From Betaproteobacteria bacterium (lineage in GTDB: Bacteria; Pseudomonadota; Gammaproteobacteria; Burkholderiales; Burkholderiaceae_C): DNA of 64,000 nucleotides. Below, piece after piece: positions 25,288 through 34,300 of the stretch. Where the stretch lies: positions 868,001 through 932,000 of the forward strand of contig JADJWD010000007.1 of NCBI GenBank assembly GCA_016716535.1, given 5' to 3'. The position numbers were made by a program, and so were the translations under genes. Position 1 is the first letter of the stretch. Each line of letters begins with the position of its first letter. The notes below the pieces were generated by a model. It was not told where the DNA came from and searched no databases. It saw only the letters and a list, made by a program, of their open reading frames with translations.

Positions 25288-26703
25288 TTACGCCTTCAAC
25301 GCCCCGAGCACCTCGTCCAGCATCTTCTTCGCATCGCCGAACAGCATGCGGTTGTTGTCTTTGTAGAAGAGCGGGTTGTCGACGCCGGCGTAGCCGCTGG
25401 CCATGCTGCGCTTCATGACGATGCTGGTCTTGGCCTTCCAGACTTCGAGCACCGGCATGCCGGCGATCGGGCTCGCCGGGTCGTCCTGCGCCGCCGGGTT
25501 CACGATGTCGTTGGCGCCGATGACCATCGACACGTCGGTGGCCGGGAAGTCGGCGTTGATCTCGTCCATCTCGAGCACGATGTCGTAGGGCACCTTGGCC
25601 TCGGCGAGCAGGACGTTCATGTGCCCGGGCATGCGCCCGGCCACCGGGTGGATGCCGAAGCGCACGTTGACGCCCTTGTCGCGCAGCAGCCGGGTGATCT
25701 CGAACACCGTGTGCTGCGCCTGCGCCACCGCCATGCCGTAGCCGGGCACGATGATGACGTTCTTCGCTTCGCGCAGCAGCTCGGCGGTTTCCACGGCGCT
25801 GATCGGCTGAACCTCCCCTGCGGGCTGCGCGGCGCCGCCGCCACCGGCCGGCGCGCCGCCGCCGGTGCCGAAGCCGCCGGCGATGACGCTGATGAAGTTG
25901 CGGTTCATCGCCCGGCACATGATGTAGCTGAGGATCGCGCCCGAGCTGCCGACGAGCGCGCCGACGACGATCAGGAGGTCGTTGCTGAGCATGAAGCCGG
26001 TGGCCGCGGCCGCCCAGCCCGAGTAGCTGTTGAGCATCGAGACGACGACCGGCATGTCCGCGCCGCCGATCGCCATCACCATGTGGATGCCGAACAGAAG
26101 CGCGATCACCGTCATCACGATGAGCGGCGTCATGCCCGAGGTGATGTCGGGCGCGCGCAGGAACTCGCGGCCGAACCAGATGACGATCAGCAGCCCGGCG
26201 AGGTTGATCCAGTGCCGCGCCGGCAGCAGCAAGGGCTTGCCGCCGATCTTGCCCGACAGCTTGCCGAAGGCGATGACCGAGCCCGAGAACGTGACCGCGC
26301 CGATCAGGATGCCGATGTAGATCTCGATCTCGTGGATCGCCTTCTCGGCCGGTGTCGGGAACACCGTCGAGGTGTCGACGTAGCTCGCGAAGCCCACCAG
26401 GCACGCCGCCAGGCCGACGAGGCTGTGCATCAGCGCGACGAGTTCGGGCATCTGCGTCATCTGCACCTTCTTCGCTGCGAAGAGGCCGATGCCGCCGCCG
26501 ACGGCGAGCGCGCCGATGATCCACGGGATGCCCGCCGGCGTGACGCGCGGGCCGTGCACGGTGGCCGCGACGGCCAGCGCCATGCCGATGATGCCGAACA
26601 GGTTGCCGCGGCGCGCCGTCTCGGGGTTCGACAGGCCGCCCAGGCTGAGGATGAAGAGGATGGTGGCGCCGATGTAGGCGACAGTGGCGAGGCTCTCGTT
26701 CAT
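25288..26703 (-). CDS. pntB: NAD(P) transhydrogenase beta subunit
   Basis: Inner-membrane subunit of proton-translocating transhydrogenase, which uses the proton gradient to make NADPH from NADH. Its 471 residues comprise nine or so membrane helices (1-270), a Gly/Ala/Pro linker, and domain III with the NADP-binding loops VPGYGMAVAQAQH, GIHPVAGRMPGHMNVLLAEA, VIGANDIVNPAA and GYAGVDNPLFYKDN. All are intact. It lies 16 bases after pntA, forming the usual pntA-pntB operon. The downstream sequence is the broken Fic gene. Confidence 0.97.
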   Translation of the reverse strand: MNESLATVAYIGATILFILSLGGLSNPETARRGNLFGIIGMALAVAATVHGPRVTPAGIPWIIGALAVGGGIGLFAAKKVQMTQMPELVALMHSLVGLAACLVGFASYVDTSTVFPTPAEKAIHEIEIYIGILIGAVTFSGSVIAFGKLSGKIGGKPLLLPARHWINLAGLLIVIWFGREFLRAPDITSGMTPLIVMTVIALLFGIHMVMAIGGADMPVVVSMLNSYSGWAAAATGFMLSNDLLIVVGALVGSSGAILSYIMCRAMNRNFISVIAGGFGTGGGAPAGGGGAAQPAGEVQPISAVETAELLREAKNVIIVPGYGMAVAQAQHTVFEITRLLRDKGVNVRFGIHPVAGRMPGHMNVLLAEAKVPYDIVLEMDEINADFPATDVSMVIGANDIVNPAAQDDPASPIAGMPVLEVWKAKTSIVMKRSMASGYAGVDNPLFYKDNNRMLFGDAKKMLDEVLGALKA

Positions 26704-26719
26704 GTTGTTCTTCCCCGGC

Positions 26720-28318
26720 TCACTTGCGGAACATCGCCAGCATGCGCCGCGTCACCGCGAAGCCGCCGAACATGTTGACGGCGGTGAGCACGAGCGCAAC
26801 GACCGCCAGGCCCAGGATCAGCGCGTTCGGCCGGTTCACCGCGGCGCCCGCGGCCGATGCGGTGAGCGGCGGCGCCACCTGGATCAGCGCGCCGATGGCG
26901 ATGATCGAACTGATCGCGTTGGTCACGCTCATCAGCGGCGTGTGCAGCGACGGCGTCACGTTCCACACCACCATGTAGCCGACAAAGCAGGCGAGCACGA
27001 ACACCGTGAAGTGCGAAAGGAAGCTGGCCGGCGCATAGAGGCCGACGAGCAGGAACAGCACGGCGCCGATGCCGAAGACGGTGGCCAGCGACTTGGCCGA
27101 CATCGGCTCGCTCGCGCCGTGGCCGTGGCCTTTCGGTGCGGCAGGCATCGCCGCCGCAGCGGGCTTGGGCGGCGCGGCCGGCAGCTTGATCGGCGGCGGC
27201 GGCCAGGTGACCGTGCCTTCCTTGATGACCGTCAGGCCGCGGATCGCGTCGTCGTCGAAGTTGACGTCGATGACGCCGTCCTTCGTCTTGCACAGCTCCT
27301 CGGTCAGCCGCAGCAGGTTGTTCGAGTACAGCGTCGAGCTCTGCCGCGCCAGCCGGCTGGCCAGGTCGGTGTAGCCGATGATCGTGACGCCGTGCTTGAC
27401 GACCGCCTGGCCGGGCTCGGTGAGCTCGCAGTTGCCGCCTTGCTCGGCGGCCATGTCGACGATGACGCTGCCGGGCTTCATCGTCCGCACCATCTCGGCG
27501 GTGATCAGCTTGGGCGCCGGCTTGCCTGGGATCAGCGCCGTCGTGATGATGATGTCGACCTCGCGCGCCTGCTTGGCGTACATCGCGCGCTGCGCGGCCT
27601 GGAAGCCTTCGCTCATCACCTTGGCGTAGCCGCCGCCGCCCGAGCCCTCTTCCTCGTAGTCGACCTTGACGAACTCGCCGCCGAGCGACACCACCTGGTC
27701 GGCGACTTCGGCGCGCGTGTCGTTGGCGCGCACGATGGCGCCGAGGTTCGCCGCGGTACCGATGGCCGCCAGCCCCGCGACGCCGGCACCGGCGATGAAC
27801 ACCTTGGCCGGCGGCACCTTGCCCGCGGCAGTGACCTGGCCATTGAAGAAGCGGCCGAAGGCGTTCGCCGCCTCGATGACGGCGCGGTAGCCGCTGATGC
27901 CGGCCATCGACGTGAGCGCGTCCATCTTCTGCGCGCGCGAGAGCTGGCGCGGCAGCGAATCGATCGCGAGCACCGTGGCCTTCTTCGCCGCCAGCTGCTG
28001 CATCAACTCGGGGTTCTGCGCCGGCCAGACGAAGCCCACGAGCGTGCCGCCCTCGCGCATCAGCGCCACTTCCGCGGGCGACGGCGCTCGCACCTTGAAG
28101 ACGATGTCGCTCTTGCCCCACAGCTCGGCGGCGCCGCCGACGACCTCGGCGCCGGCGGTGCGGTAGGTCTCGTCGTCGAAGTTCGACGCCGCGCCGGCGC
28201 CGCTTTGCACGGCGACCTTGAAGCCGAGCTTGACGAGCTTCTCCACCACCTCGGGCACGGTGGCGACGCGCTTCTCGCCCGCGGCCGTTTCACCGGGGAC
28301 GCCGATCAGCAAAGCCAT
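26720..28318 (-). CDS. pntA: NAD(P) transhydrogenase alpha subunit
   Basis: A 532-residue alpha subunit in the undivided form: an N-terminal NAD-binding domain I (residues 1-380; GVPGETAAGEKRVA, AGAGVAGLAAIGTA dinucleotide fold, DMAAEQGGNCE) and, after a Pro/Ala linker, a membrane domain of four helices (about 420-525). In several relatives these are two genes (pntAA and pntAB); here they are fused, as in E. coli. Works with PntB as an (alpha-beta)2 complex. The ATG at 28318 gives the standard MALLIGVPGE start. A 147-bp gap separates it from the divergent Nudix-ProQ gene. Confidence 0.97.
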   Translation of the reverse strand: MALLIGVPGETAAGEKRVATVPEVVEKLVKLGFKVAVQSGAGAASNFDDETYRTAGAEVVGGAAELWGKSDIVFKVRAPSPAEVALMREGGTLVGFVWPAQNPELMQQLAAKKATVLAIDSLPRQLSRAQKMDALTSMAGISGYRAVIEAANAFGRFFNGQVTAAGKVPPAKVFIAGAGVAGLAAIGTAANLGAIVRANDTRAEVADQVVSLGGEFVKVDYEEEGSGGGGYAKVMSEGFQAAQRAMYAKQAREVDIIITTALIPGKPAPKLITAEMVRTMKPGSVIVDMAAEQGGNCELTEPGQAVVKHGVTIIGYTDLASRLARQSSTLYSNNLLRLTEELCKTKDGVIDVNFDDDAIRGLTVIKEGTVTWPPPPIKLPAAPPKPAAAAMPAAPKGHGHGASEPMSAKSLATVFGIGAVLFLLVGLYAPASFLSHFTVFVLACFVGYMVVWNVTPSLHTPLMSVTNAISSIIAIGALIQVAPPLTASAAGAAVNRPNALILGLAVVALVLTAVNMFGGFAVTRRMLAMFRK

Positions 28319-28465
28319 GACCTCACTCCTCGCATGTGTTCTTCAGCTCAATCGGCGAAGCTATCACAACGGCGAGGCGCGCCTTCGCCGGCCGCGGCCG
28401 CGGGCTACCATCGCGCCCGCAGGCAAAAACCCGACTCGCGGATGACGAAGGCAGGGCAAAGGACG

Positions 28466-30265
28466 ATGAACAAGCGCTGGCGCCCGAGCGTCACGGTGGC
28501 GGCGGTGATCGAGCACGAGGGCCGCTTCCTGCTCGTCGAGGAACACACGCCCGAGGGGCTGCGGCTGAACAACCCGGCCGGCCACCTCGAGCCCGGCGAG
28601 ACGCCGCAATCGGCCGTCGTGCGCGAGGCGCTCGAGGAGACCGGGCGCGAGTTCGTGCCCGAGGCGCTGCTGGGCGTCTACCTGGCGCGCTTCGTGCGCC
28701 CGCGCGCCGCGCGCCCCGGTCGGCGTGGTCGTGGTGGACGGGCGGAGGACGCGATGCAGCCGCGGCCGCCCGAGGACATCACCTACCTGCGCATCGCCTA
28801 CAGCGGGCGCGTCGGCGATCCGATCGCCGATCGCACGCTCGACCCGTCGATCGTGCGCACGCTGTGGCTGACGCGCGACGAGATCGCCGCCGAGGCCGCA
28901 CGGCTGCGCAGTCCGCTCGTCATGCGCTGCATCGACGACCATCTGGCCGGGCGGCGGCTGCCGCTGGACGCCGTGGTCGGCGATGCGTCATTGGCCGAGC
29001 CGGCGCAGTTGGAGCCGTTGGCGCAGGCGTCGCCCGAGGCGGGTGGCGAGGCGGCCGAAGAGGCCGGTGGCGAGGGCGGCCGCGATGCGACGACGCCCAG
29101 CCGATCGGCGCGCCGTCGCGCGCGGCTGAAAATGCGGCGCATGGAAGAACAGTCAACCGGCCCATCTCACACCGAGGCCGAACCGCTGGATGCGGCGTCG
29201 AGCGGCGTCGAAGGCGCGGTGGCCGAGGGCGCGCAAGCGATGCCCGATGCGGCGGCCGGTGCGGCGCCCGCGACCGGGACTCCTGGCGCGCCTGCGACCG
29301 ACGCACCCGCTTCACCCGAGGCGCAGTCCGCATCCACCCCCGCCATCACGCCCGCCGCCCGCGAAACAAAGACGCCACGTCCGCCCGAGCCGACGCTGGC
29401 CGAAACCACCGCGGCGCTGGCCGAACGGTTCCCCGCGCTATTCACGCCCGGCCAGGCGCGGCCGATCAAGCTGCGCATCCAGTCCGACATCCAGGAACGC
29501 ACGCAGGGCGCCTTCACGCGCCGGCAGTTGTCGGTGTTCCTGCATCGCCACACGACGAGCACCGCGTACCTGCGCGCGCTGGTCGCCTCGCCGCAGCGCT
29601 TCGACCTCGATGGCCAACCGGCCGGCGAGGTGGCGGCCGAGCACGTCGAGGCTGCGAAGGTGGAGCTGGAGCGGCGACGGCAGATCGTGATGCAGCGGCG
29701 GCAAGGGCAGGAGGCGCGTGGGCCACGTGAGGCGCGTGAACCTGGCGCAACGCAGGCCGCGCACGGGGCGCAAGGACCGCACGGCGGACAAGGCCCGCGC
29801 GCTGATCGGCCCGACCGACCCGATCGCCCGCCGCGCCCTCCTCGTGCGGATCGCCCTTCGCGTCCCGCAGGCCCAGCACGCGCGGGTGGCCCCGAACGCG
29901 GCCCACGCCCAGGCGTAGCCGGAGCGGCCGACCGCCCGCCCCGCGGCGACCGGCCGCCGGGAGATCGGCCTTTCGCCCGCGGTCCCGATCGGCGCCCCGA
30001 CCGTCCCGGCGATCGCCCGTTCGATCGGTCATCCGATCGTTCAACCGACCGCCCCGCCGACCGCGGCGAGCCGGCGTTCGCGCTCCCCGAGGACCCCGAG
30101 CGCCGCGAGCGCGCGCTGCTGCTGCGCAGCTTCGAAGGCTCGCCGCTGACCGCGGCGAACTTCTGCGCGCTGAAGGGTCTGGCGCTCGGCGACTTCGAGT
30201 CGCAGATCGCGACGGCGCGGCGCGAGCGCGAGGAGCGCCAGCGCGCCGCCAGCAGCGGGCACTGA
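28466..30265 (+). CDS. Nudix hydrolase domain fused in frame to a ProQ/FinO RNA-binding domain
   Basis: One open frame of 599 residues. Residues 1-170 form a Nudix domain of the NudJ type (MNKRWRPSVTVAAVIE; Nudix box GHLEPGETPQSAVVREALEETG) with an Arg/Pro-rich insertion near residues 82-107. A low-complexity linker follows. Residues from about 310 to 410 form a ProQ/FinO domain (RFPALF, RPIKLRIQSDIQER, RRQLSVFLHRHTTSTAYL, FDLDGQPAGEV), an RNA chaperone fold; then comes an Arg/Asp/Pro-rich tail and a short C-terminal helical motif (LTAANFCALKGLALGDF) found in betaproteobacterial ProQ. An internal ATG at 29132 or 29141 could start ProQ separately. In another frame a TGA at 29127 directly precedes those ATGs, so a lost or missed indel is possible. 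The true start could also be 28442. Confidence 0.75.
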   Translation: MNKRWRPSVTVAAVIEHEGRFLLVEEHTPEGLRLNNPAGHLEPGETPQSAVVREALEETGREFVPEALLGVYLARFVRPRAARPGRRGRGGRAEDAMQPRPPEDITYLRIAYSGRVGDPIADRTLDPSIVRTLWLTRDEIAAEAARLRSPLVMRCIDDHLAGRRLPLDAVVGDASLAEPAQLEPLAQASPEAGGEAAEEAGGEGGRDATTPSRSARRRARLKMRRMEEQSTGPSHTEAEPLDAASSGVEGAVAEGAQAMPDAAAGAAPATGTPGAPATDAPASPEAQSASTPAITPAARETKTPRPPEPTLAETTAALAERFPALFTPGQARPIKLRIQSDIQERTQGAFTRRQLSVFLHRHTTSTAYLRALVASPQRFDLDGQPAGEVAAEHVEAAKVELERRRQIVMQRRQGQEARGPREAREPGATQAAHGAQGPHGGQGPRADRPDRPDRPPRPPRADRPSRPAGPARAGGPERGPRPGVAGAADRPPRGDRPPGDRPFARGPDRRPDRPGDRPFDRSSDRSTDRPADRGEPAFALPEDPERRERALLLRSFEGSPLTAANFCALKGLALGDFESQIATARREREERQRAASSGH

Positions 30266-30291
30266 ACCCGCTTGTCTCGCTTCCGCGCGGC

Positions 30292-30951
30292 CTACGCGCC
30301 GCGCCGCGCCAACTGCGCCATCGTCTCGACGATGCTCCGCGGGCTCGCGAACTCGGCCATGCGGAAGGCAAGCCGCCCGAGCGGGTCGAACAGATGGACG
30401 CGCGTGCTGTGCCGGTCGCCGTTGGTCAGGGCGCCGGCCGCGTCGCCGACGAACCGGGGCAGCGCCTCGGCATGCGCGAGCGGCGGCGCCGCCGCCCACC
30501 ACACCGCCGGCGAGTCGCCCGCCGCGCCGAAGCGCCGGCGCCACGCGGCCAGCGCGGCGGCGTCGTCCGACAGCGGGTCGATGCTCACCGAGAGAAGCTG
30601 CGCGCGCGGCAGCGGCGCGGCGGCAACGAGCCGCTGCACCTCGGCGAACACCGCGCCCTGGATCGGGCAGGCCGCGGCGCAGCCGGTGAACATCAACTGC
30701 ACAGCCGTGACGCGGCCTTGCAGCAGCGCGGGCAGGGAAGTCGCCCGCCCGTCGTGCATCAGCAGCGGCAGCGGCAGCGCGGGCCGCGGCGGCGTGAGCG
30801 GGCCGATCGCTTCGTGCGCGCGGGCGGTGCTCGGCAACGCGCCGGCGCCCAGCATGAGCATCGCGCGCAAGCCGTAATGTGCGCCGCACTGCAGCCAGGC
30901 GCGCCGGGCCGCCAAGGAAGATGCATGCGATGACAGTGTTCCCATCGCCAT
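30292..30951 (-). CDS. SCO1/SenC family copper chaperone
   Basis: A 219-residue thioredoxin-fold protein. After an N-terminal Arg-rich and hydrophobic export segment (about residues 15-45) it has the copper-binding CxxxC motif in FTGCAAACPIQ near residue 95 and the conserved distal His in GDRHSTRVHLFDPLGRL near residue 180. Sco proteins deliver Cu(I) to CuA of cytochrome oxidase and, in some bacteria, to copper-radical oxidases. The ATG at 30951 overlaps the stop of the cytochrome c gene by one base (TGATG), making it third in an operon behind the copper-radical oxidase. No cytochrome oxidase genes are nearby, so the large lipoprotein is the likely client. Confidence 0.88.
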   Translation of the reverse strand: MAMGTLSSHASSLAARRAWLQCGAHYGLRAMLMLGAGALPSTARAHEAIGPLTPPRPALPLPLLMHDGRATSLPALLQGRVTAVQLMFTGCAAACPIQGAVFAEVQRLVAAAPLPRAQLLSVSIDPLSDDAAALAAWRRRFGAAGDSPAVWWAAAPPLAHAEALPRFVGDAAGALTNGDRHSTRVHLFDPLGRLAFRMAEFASPRSIVETMAQLARRGA

Positions 30952-31376
30952 CACCGGCTGCGCAAGTGCGCCCACAGCGCGTCGCAGGCGCGCGCGTCGA
31001 TCTGGTACCGCGGCATCGCCCGCGGCAGCAGCACGGCGGCCGGATCGATGCCTTCGCGCAGCAGCCGGCACAGCGCCGCCGCGTCATAGCGCGAAGGCGG
31101 CCCGCCGCGGCGAGGCAGCGGCTGCGCCAGCGTGCGCTCGTCGAGCCGCGGGCCGATCGCCTGCGCGCCTTCGTGGCAGTTGGTGCAACGGGCCGCTGCC
31201 TGCGGCAGCGGCTGCTCGTGGCCGCGCACGTGGGCGACGAGCGGCTGCCGGCCTTCGTAGAGCGCGGCGCCCTCGCGGCGTACGAGCAGATCGCCGATGC
31301 CAAACGCCGCGGCCAGCGCGCCGGCGGCGGCCACCGCCAGCACGGCCGCGACGACCGAAGCGCGTCGCGCTCTCAT
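30951..31376 (-). CDS. Monohaem cytochrome c
   Basis: A 141-residue protein with an N-terminal signal or membrane anchor (residues 5-26) and one class I haem c site: CTNCH near residue 66, with the axial Met in LPRAMPRYQ near residue 121. It would sit in the periplasm as an electron carrier. The ATG at 31376 overlaps the stop codon of the giant oxidase gene by one base (TGATG), and its own stop overlaps the SCO gene in the same way, so the three are translationally coupled. It is the obvious electron partner for the haem domain of the lipoprotein. Confidence 0.88.
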   Translation of the reverse strand: MRARRASVVAAVLAVAAAGALAAAFGIGDLLVRREGAALYEGRQPLVAHVRGHEQPLPQAAARCTNCHEGAQAIGPRLDERTLAQPLPRRGGPPSRYDAAALCRLLREGIDPAAVLLPRAMPRYQIDARACDALWAHLRSR

Positions 31377-34300
31377 CACTGCGGCGCCAACACCGTGCGC
31401 GGCACCGCCGCGTAGCCCGACGCGCCGGGCGGCCGCCATTGCCAGCGGATCGTCGCGCTGCCGCTGCGGTCGTAGTACTCCACTCGCACCGCATAGCGCT
31501 GGCCGGCCGTCAGGCTGACGTTGCCGGTGGTGTTGGTGGTCGACGAATGGTCGCTCCAGTTGTCGATGAGCAACTGGCCGTTGACCCACAGGCGCACGCC
31601 GTCATCCGAGACGGTGCGGAAGCGATGGGCGCCGGTGGTGGTGGGCGTCACGAAGCCGGTCCACCGCACCGAGAAGCTGTTGCTCGGCACGCCGGTGGCG
31701 GGTGCGCCGCTGCCCCAGCCGAAGTTGATCGCCTCGTAGCGTGTGACCAGCGGCGTGCCGGCGAGCGCCACGCCAGCGTGATAGTCGCCGCGCAGGCCGT
31801 CCTGGGGTGGCGGCGGCGGTGGCGGAGGAGGAGGCGGCGGCGGTGGAGGCGGAGGAGCCGGTGGATCGACCGCCGCTTCCTCGCGCCCGATCTGGCGCAC
31901 GAACTCGCTGACGTTGGCGAGATCGGTGGCGCCGAGCGTGAACGTGTTGTGCGCGCTGATCGCCGCGGCCAGCGTCGCGGCCGAGCCGTCGTGCAGATAA
32001 GGCGCGCTGGCCCAGACATCACGCAGCGTCGGTGAATCGAGGCCGGTGAGCGGCGCGCCCAGCCGCGTGCCGCTCGCCGCCTTGATCGTGCCGACGTCGC
32101 GCAGCACGCCGGCGGCGCTGTCGGTGAAGTCGGTGCCGCCGTGGCAGGTGGCGCATGACGCGGCGAACACCGTGCGCCCGGCCGTGGCGGCGGCGGTCAG
32201 GCTGCCGTCGGCGTTGCGCCAGGGCGTGTTGTCGAAGGTGCCGAGCGAGGCCACGTAGGCGGCCAGCGCATCGAGGTCGGCACTGATGCCGGCCTTGCGG
32301 TCGCCCAGCGGCTGGTTGCGCGTGCCGGTGTTGAACTGCGTGTCGGTCATCAGGCCCGTGCCCTGCGCCAGCGTGCGGATCTGCCCTTCGAAGTCATGCA
32401 CCTCGTCGAAGTTGGCGCTCCAGTGCAGGCGCCCCTGCGCGCCGGCGCGGCCGCGCAAGGCGACGGTGTTGCGCAGCCCTTCGCCCAGGCCGGTGAGGTC
32501 CCAGGTGCGGCCATCGTGCCCGCCGTCGTTGTGGCAACTGGCGCAGCTGATGTAGGCGTCGCGTGCCAGCCGCGTGTCGCGCGCGTCGTAGAAGAACTGC
32601 TTGCCGCGCAGCACGTTGGCGGCCAGCCGTTCGGTGCCCACCGAGACCATCGTGGCCACGAGCGGCAACGTCGCCTCGCCGAAGTTGACGAGGCGCGTGA
32701 GGTCGTAGACGCCGACCGTGCGGTCCATGAAGTTCTGGACGTACAGCGTCAGCCCGTCGGCCGACACCGCCAGCCCCTGCGGCGCGCGGCCGGCATCGAT
32801 GCGCAACAGCTCGCGCCGCCCGGCGGCGTCGACCACCGCGACCTGGCGGCTCGTCTCGAGCGCAACGAAGAGGTACGCGCCGCCCGGGTGGAATGCGGCA
32901 GCGCTGGCCAAGCCCGCGTTGTCGTGGTCGATGCGCGAGGGCCCGTCCTCGGCCTGCGTGGTGAGGTCGATGCGCGAGGCGATGGCGCGCAGCGTGTTCT
33001 GGAAGTCGAGCTCCAGCCCGTCGCGCAGCCGGCCGCGCTTGATGTTGTCCTGCTTGCTCGGCACCCAGGCGCTGCGGCCGTCGGGCGCGATGACCGGGGC
33101 GCCCAGGTAGTTGGGCACGCCGCGGCCCTGCGCGGTGGAATCGGCCCGCTCGCTGTGCTGCAGGACGATGGTGCGCTGCAGGGTGAGCGTCGCCGCGTCG
33201 ACCACCATCACCTCGGCGCCCTTCGGCGCGCCGCCGACGCTCGTCTGCACGACGGCGGTGCCCTCGCCGGGCAGCGCCGGCGTGACGAAGCGCGCCACCA
33301 GCAGCTGCGTGCCGGCGGCATTGAGCGCCAGGTGGCGCAGCCGCTCGCCGAGGTTGACGCTCGCGCCGACCGCGCCGTTGGCGGCGACGCGCGTCAGCTG
33401 CCCCGTCGCCTCGTGCGTGACGAAGGCGGTGCCGTCGGCGGCGATGACGACGCCGTAAGGCTGCGAGGCGCGCGCCAGGTTCACGACCTGCACGACGCCA
33501 AGCGTCGCCGGCGAGACGATGCTGATCGACGCCGCGCCCTTGTTGACGACCCAGACGCGCCCGTCGGGCGCGAGCGCCAGCGTGCGCGGCGCGGCGCCGA
33601 CGGTGATCTCTGCGACACGCGTGCGCGTGGCGGCGTCGAAGACGCTGACCGAATCGTTGTCCGGGTTCACCGCCCAGACGCGCGGGCTCTGGCCCGCGCG
33701 CGGCTCGAAGAGCACCGGCGACGACGAACGCCCACCCTGCCCCGACGCGCCCTGCACGGCCTGCCAGAAGCTCTGCGTGGCGGTGCGGCCATCGGCCGTG
33801 CGCACGCTCACCGTGACCTGGTAGACGCCGGCGTTGGCGTACGTGTGGCTCGCGGTGTTGAGGCTCGACCAGCCGCTCGGCGGCGAGCCGTCGCCGAAGT
33901 CCCATTGATAGCTGTAGGTGCCGAGCGTCGACGTGTTGACCGTGTAGTTGACCGTGCCGCCGGCGGCCACCGGCTGCGCGGGCACCGGCAGCACGGTGGG
34001 CAGCGCCGCCGTCACGGTCCAGCCGAACGAGGCGGCGGCGCTGCCGCCGCGGCTGTCGTCGACGCGCACGGTGATGGCCCAGTGGCCCTCGGCCGTGGGC
34101 GTGCCGCTGATGACGCCGGTGCCGGGGGCGATCGTCAGCCCGGGCGGCAGGCCGCTGGCGCTGTAGGTGAGCAGGTCGCCGTCGGGGTCGCTGGCGATCA
34201 CGGTGAGGCTCGTGGCCACCGCCTGCTCGCTGCTTTGCGCGGGCGGCGTCGTGATCGTCGGCGGCCGGTTCACGGCCAGGCGGCCGTGCACTTCGACCTC

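Noticed and set aside
26684..28441. Upstream extension of the Nudix-ProQ frame across pntA
   Set aside because: The frame happens to be open opposite pntA, but the sequence has no homology and pntA is clearly real. The Nudix start lies at 28466 (or 28442).
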